Of a stretch of 64,000 nucleotides of DNA, positions 59,950-64,000 are shown one piece after another. A model generated the notes under the pieces. The model was given only the letters and a program-made list of their open reading frames with translations, was not told where the DNA came from and searched no databases. How positions within the stretch are numbered: position 1 is the stretch's first letter; each line of letters begins with the position of its first letter. Made by a program: the position numbers and the translations under genes. The DNA lies in contig JAUCBN010000013.1 in the NCBI GenBank assembly GCA_035048815.1, positions 3,918,501 through 3,982,500 of the forward strand. The letters are read 5' to 3'. This DNA comes from Abelmoschus esculentus (lineage: Eukaryota > Streptophyta > Magnoliopsida > Malvales > Malvaceae).

Positions 59950-59976
59950 GTTGCCAATCCCCGAAAACGACGCCAA
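59950..59976 (-). other. E2 primer binding site remnant
   Basis: The minus strand reads TTTTTGGCGTCGTTTTCGGG beside the 5' LTR, a decayed form of the tRNA-Asp site seen in E1. Confidence 0.6.
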
Positions 59977-59981
59977 AAACT

Positions 59982-61250
59982 TGATGCGTGTTAGATATAC
60001 GTAATTTAGTGCAAGTGAACACGTCGCCAAGTAATAAAGTTATAAGTATCAAGTATCGTCTCCTCAGGGATTGGTATACTTAATATGCTTCCTTTAGTCT
60101 TCTTGCTTTGTAAAATAAAAAAACAATTAATTGAGTCGTGATTGAACTAAATAATAAATACTAAATAAAGATAGAAAAATAATATAAGGAAGGTGGCTAG
60201 GATCCAGTTATGCTGTATAGTGGAATTGATCAACTCGTTTCTGTCCAATACAATTGTACAACACTGCCTCGGCAGAACTGCAGAATATTGCCTCGACAGT
60301 GAAGATACTCGTTTTTCGCGTCAATCTCTTTCTTTTGGGCAGACTTTACCAAAGTTCTGCAAAGTGTCCTTAGATGACTCCGCTTATCCCTAAGTCGAAG
60401 TACTGTTGATCACCAGTCCTTGATGATACCTCCTGGCGTAAATCAATTGTAATCACCAACCAATTCCATACTTCTATTAGCCGCTGAAACTCTAAACCTA
60501 TCCCTAGGCCGAGTTAGTGTTCCATGGTAGAAACACCGTACTTATTCCTTTCGTAAATCTAACTCTCCCGATATTAGATAAATGGATGACTTACAAACTT
60601 CTCTCCCGAGCTTCAATGTAAGAACAAGGAATAGCAAAGAATAAGCAAACTTTGATATTTTATTGCATTGGAAACAAGAAACAAAGTTAGACTTCCTCAC
60701 ACTAATACTTTACAACTTTCACCTAAGCCTAAACAAAATTAGAACTTAATGTAGAAGAAAAGAAAAACTAAAAGTTCTTAATCTAATTCTATATTCTAAG
60801 ATATATGCTCTTCCCTTGGACGGCTATGCCTTATGTAGGCTTGGCTTAGGGTAAACCTTTCCTAAGTAGAATACAACTTGGAGTAGGGAACAAGTCATGT
60901 ACATAAATCAAATAGTTCCAAGTTTATTTCTTCTAGAAGGCTTTCCCGCGTGGCCTTATCTTTGGGTTTTCCTCGTATTATCCAGCTCCAATCCTTGGGT
61001 TTCTTCTGTAGCAACGTTCTCCTCATTTTTATTCTTAGCTTTCCTTCCACATTTCGCTACCGCGACAATGCTTCTTCCTGCACAAATACAAAAATGCACT
61101 AAAGTTTACCCTTTTCTGTAAATATTATCTTTAATAGCATAATCCCTAAATATATCATATTAAGTCTATGCATTGGTCCAAGTAGGTGTAGAATTGATGA
61201 TTAATGCCCATGAAAAGTGTAAAAAGTGATAGTGAGTTGAGCACTTATCA
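59982..61250 (-). mobile_element. E2 5' LTR
   Basis: Right LTR in window orientation, 1269 bp, ending at the AAGTG duplication. Frames 60193-60393 and 60897-61121 are LTR sequence. Confidence 0.85.
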
Positions 61251-61255
61251 AAGTG

Positions 61256-61688
61256 TTTTTAGGTGAATTTGCATATAGAGAATGTCATAAAACCTTTGGA
61301 GGCTAGCTATAGTCCTAAACTTTCTGCATGCAATAAAATGATTTGTAGATATTATTTTAAGCCTAAATTTTACGTACAAGCATGAAATATACTTAATTAA
61401 ATATTGATAACCTTGATTTAAAATCAGGGCATAAAATTTTGGAAATTATGATTATTTCCCTAAAACTTGTTCGATTAAATTAAGACTCGTTTCTCTTTAG
61501 TTTTAGCTACAATTGAACTCGGTCCTTGCATGAACATGTAGGATCTAATTAAATCATTTAGAAAAAGTGAAAGGAAAATTTTAATTTTTTAAGGTTGTTT
61601 ATCGGGGTGAGTCTTCGGATTATCCTCGGTATTCTCCATGTAGCTCGTTCGAGTTGGATAACGTCTAGACCGGGTCGAGGGAGTTACA
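61256..61688. other. Non-coding DNA between E2 and R2', unit 2
   Basis: Counterpart of 24206-24615, no gene. Confidence 0.6.
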
Positions 61689-62990
61689 TAGCTCTTGGTC
61701 TACTTAGCTTTCCTTTCTCTGTTTTAATGATAACACTATCGTCTAGCTGTCGGGCTCAAACTCCAAAGCTCAATTTAGTTTCTTCTTCTTTCGTTTTTAT
61801 ATTCTTTTTCTATTTTCTTTTTCTTTTTCTTTCTCTTTTTCTCGGATGATAACCTATTTCTCTTTTTCTGGTCATTGAAAGAGGTCATCTAATATGGCGT
61901 TCTACAAATCTAAAATATTGACCTTTCTAGTCCTATCTTTCTTCTCTGTCTTTTTTCTATTGGAAGGTGGAACTCGAGCGTTCGAAGTCTCTATTGGGGT
62001 CATCTTTTGACCAATATTCGCCTTTTCCTGTAAGACTGCTTATCAAATAGTATGATGTATGAGCATTTTAAATTTTGAATTTATTCATGATGTATGTTCA
62101 GAATGTACAGGTACAACCTATCTGTAGGTAGGCAATTCTGCATGAAGTTATGTTAACTATGTTTCAAAAAAAATCATGCCACGGTCTTCATTCGGTTGAC
62201 CAGGTAAGCTTCGTTAACTAAAATAAGTTCGTCTTGATGATATCTCTGTTCAATTTAGATTTGGTCTCTTATTATGTTATTTTGCGGACAATGACGCCCC
62301 ACTCATAATCTTTGTATCCTTGTCTGGATCGGTATAAAGGTTGATCGAACGTCTCTGTGTACTAATTTCATTTTTGTGCTCGTCGAGGTACCTCAATGGA
62401 GGCTGAATCTTAGTCTTATTTAATTCTTGAAAAAAGATTTTATTTGCATTTCTGATGCAAGAAAAAATTAAATATGTATTTGATTTTAGTGTGTTGTAAA
62501 AAAATTTAAGAAAAAGTTTACCCTCTTAAATTCCAAATACAATGACATATGTACTCCAATTTGGCAAAGTTCAACTCTAATGAAAAGTGTATTCAGAGGA
62601 TCCTCGACTATCGCGGAGATATAGACAAATGCCTAGTCTCTTCTAGACCATCGAGCTTTCAAAAGGAGTAATCCCTTACCTAAAGGCTACCCCTTTTTGT
62701 GTGGCTCTTTTTATCTCACTTTCTCATCCTGTCCCATTCTTACCTCATTTAGGTGTCGATCAGGCACTTCGAAGTTCGACGCTTCTTGAAGAAGGTTAAC
62801 CTTTGGGCAGAAGTGTGGTCTGAAAACAATCTCATTTAGTTTACGTCCCTGAATGATCAGAATGGTCCTTGAATCCATGTAAGGTCTAGATCTGTGGTTG
62901 GTGTAAAGATATTTTCATTATTATTCTTACTCTTCTCTGGGAAATGAACTCATCATAGTCCTTTGTCTCGAGAATACTGATGGAGAAAAC
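61689..62990. repeat. Direct repeat R2', unit 2 (about 1.30 kb)
   Basis: Matches R1, R2 and R1'. Ends GATGGAGAAAAC and is followed after about 25 bases by the asparaginase exon scrap of unit 3. Confidence 0.7.
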
Positions 62991-63013
62991 AACAATACCC
63001 CGAATTATCCATA

Positions 63014-63151
63014 TTGGCAGTGCCGACACCGCGGGTGCCAATCGTCGGGATCCGATAATCAAACTGAACGGTAGATAAAACTAGAAAACGTTATCCATTA
63101 TCCAAATACATGAATGTCATCGTTTCATTAAAGGAAAGTAATGCTAATATT
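63014..63151 (-). pseudogene. L-asparaginase pseudogene scrap, unit 3 (exon 4 start and intron)
   Basis: On the minus strand the exon 4 start is at 63063 (FDYRIPTIGTRG-type reading: TTTGATTATCGGATCCCGAC), preceded by an AG acceptor position that reads CCGTTTGA-like in this copy, with intron sequence to 63151. The scrap ends at the same point (GGCAGTGCCGACACCG, about 63016) as in unit 2. The remainder must lie beyond base 64000 if the unit continues. Confidence 0.75.
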
Positions 63152-64000
63152 TGTAGCAACCCTTCTTTAAAACAAAAAACTTAAGTGTGTAATAAAAAGA
63201 AGTGTAGTTAAAAAACGAGGGTCACTATTGGAAACTTCAAAAATTAGGTTAAAATTTGAAATTGGGACAAATGGAAATTAAATTAGGGTTTCAAATTGAG
63301 AATTGAAATTTAGGGATTTTGAAAAATTAGAAATCTAGAGTTTGAAATTAGGGATAAAAATTAGGGTTTAAAAACACCTAAAAAGAATAATAAAAAAGGG
63401 TAAAGATTTAAAAAATGGATTGGAGTTGCCACCAGTCACTTTTGGTAGACCAAACACTGGAAAACCAGAGATTCGTTAAAAAACGGGTTTGAGAGTCGGT
63501 TACGATTTTAAAACGGTATTAGTGTTAAAAAACCGCCCAAAATTGGAACCTTTACAATATACCGCTTAATTAGTTTTGGTTTTTATGATTTAAAGTGGTA
63601 TTAAATTAAAGTTTGTTTAATGATTCAAATTTATTTTAATTTTATCGTATCTTTATCCGAAGATAATGCATACACCGCCACCACTACGTTTGATAAGGCG
63701 GACCCGTTACAATCGAATAAAGATATAATTATTAGGTTGATTAATTAATTGAGTGTGACATGAAAGATAAAAATAAAATAACAATATTATGCATAAGTAA
63801 AATAAATAAGACAAAATACAAGACAAATAAATATAAGGCATAAATAAAAAATTCATGATAAAAATAAAATACAATGTATAGAAGAACCTAAATAAAATGC
63901 ATGACATAAATATATACACAATGTAGCAAAACATAAATACATGACATAAAATAAATACATGAATAAATAAATATGCACAAAATAAACAATATAACATAAA
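63152..64000. mobile_element. LTR-type insertion in asparaginase intron, unit 3 (runs out of window)
   Basis: Starts TTGTAGCAACCC at the same intron base as the 26031 insertion in unit 2 and follows it closely (TTGGAGTTGCCACCAGTC, CCGAAGATAATGC, then a CATAAATA-rich region). It is cut by the window end. The 96-residue minus-strand frame at 63707-63997 is low-complexity and matches 26623-26874. Confidence 0.8.

Larger units (their letters stand above)
53676..61250 (-). mobile_element. E2: non-autonomous Gypsy/Athila-like LTR element (7575 bp)
   Basis: LTRs 53676-54992 and 59982-61250 start TGATGCGTGTTAGATATACG and end GAGCACTTATCA. The 5-bp duplication AAGTG is at 53671-53675 and 61251-61255. 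The interior resembles E1 in layout, with a gag-protease frame then a second frame, and no reverse transcriptase or integrase seen. It is more decayed than E1, with frameshifts as well as stops. It is the full-length counterpart of the solo LTR at 22885-24200. Confidence 0.9.

Noticed and set aside
1..64000. A new multi-gene biological system
   Set aside because: Apart from two ordinary subtilases everything readable is pseudogene or transposable-element DNA. The novelty here is in the array history, not a pathway.

Overview
The window is nuclear DNA of a flowering plant, a dicot. The evidence is intron-containing plant asparaginase remnants, intronless plant-type subtilases, degenerate TTTAGGG/CCCTAAA (plant telomere-like) tracts, Ty1/Copia elements primed by initiator tRNA-Met, and Athila-like elements primed by tRNA-Asp. 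The protein and repeat families remind me of Malvaceae such as cotton (Gossypium), but that is an impression and was not tested. There is no bacterial or viral gene system here. Almost all of the 64 kb is transposable-element DNA.

Only two genes look intact: two near-identical 772-residue secreted subtilases on the + strand (7564-9882 and 34015-36333). Each lies beside a broken, minus-strand copy of a plant K+-type L-asparaginase/isoaspartyl peptidase gene. This pairing shows that the window is a tandem segmental array. Unit 1 runs from the left side to about 25950. Unit 2 runs from about 25955 to 63010. Unit 3 starts at about 63016 and leaves the window. In units 2 and 3 the asparaginase remnant is cut at the same point and fused to the same repeat end, which is the signature of one duplication breakpoint. 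A third subtilase is predicted just beyond base 64000.

Layout. 1-3300: TA-rich DNA, a fold-back element with telomere-like arms, and a 16-17 bp minisatellite. 3300-6063: LINE scrap and asparaginase pseudogene 1, split by a 699-bp TIR element. 7564-9882: subtilase A. 10700-20235: decayed Ty1/Copia element (minus strand, left end lost) carrying a nested solo LTR. 20241-25926: 1.3-kb direct repeats R1 and R2 with a solo Gypsy-type LTR between them. 25955-29616: asparaginase pseudogene 2 with a 2.8-kb insertion. 29617-34014: intergenic DNA loaded with a hAT-like element, a 2.16-kb solo LTR and a MULE-like MITE. 34015-36333: subtilase B, whose upstream region has lost 341 bp. 36561-41500: fold-back element and LTR-like debris. 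41501-51025: solo Copia LTR split by Gypsy-type element E1 (42496-50867). 51031-63000: R1', Gypsy-type element E2 (53676-61250) and R2'. 63016-64000: start of unit 3.

Comparing the units gives an internal history. The Copia element and an E2-family element inserted before the unit 1/unit 2 duplication. Each later collapsed to a solo LTR in one copy: Copia in unit 2, E2 in unit 1. E1, the 699-bp TIR element, the MULE-like MITE, the hAT-like element and the 2.16-kb solo LTR are each present in one unit only, with the empty site visible in the other. E1 and E2 carry a gag-protease frame and, downstream, a plant-transposon-type frame, but no visible reverse transcriptase or integrase, so they must have relied on a partner element.
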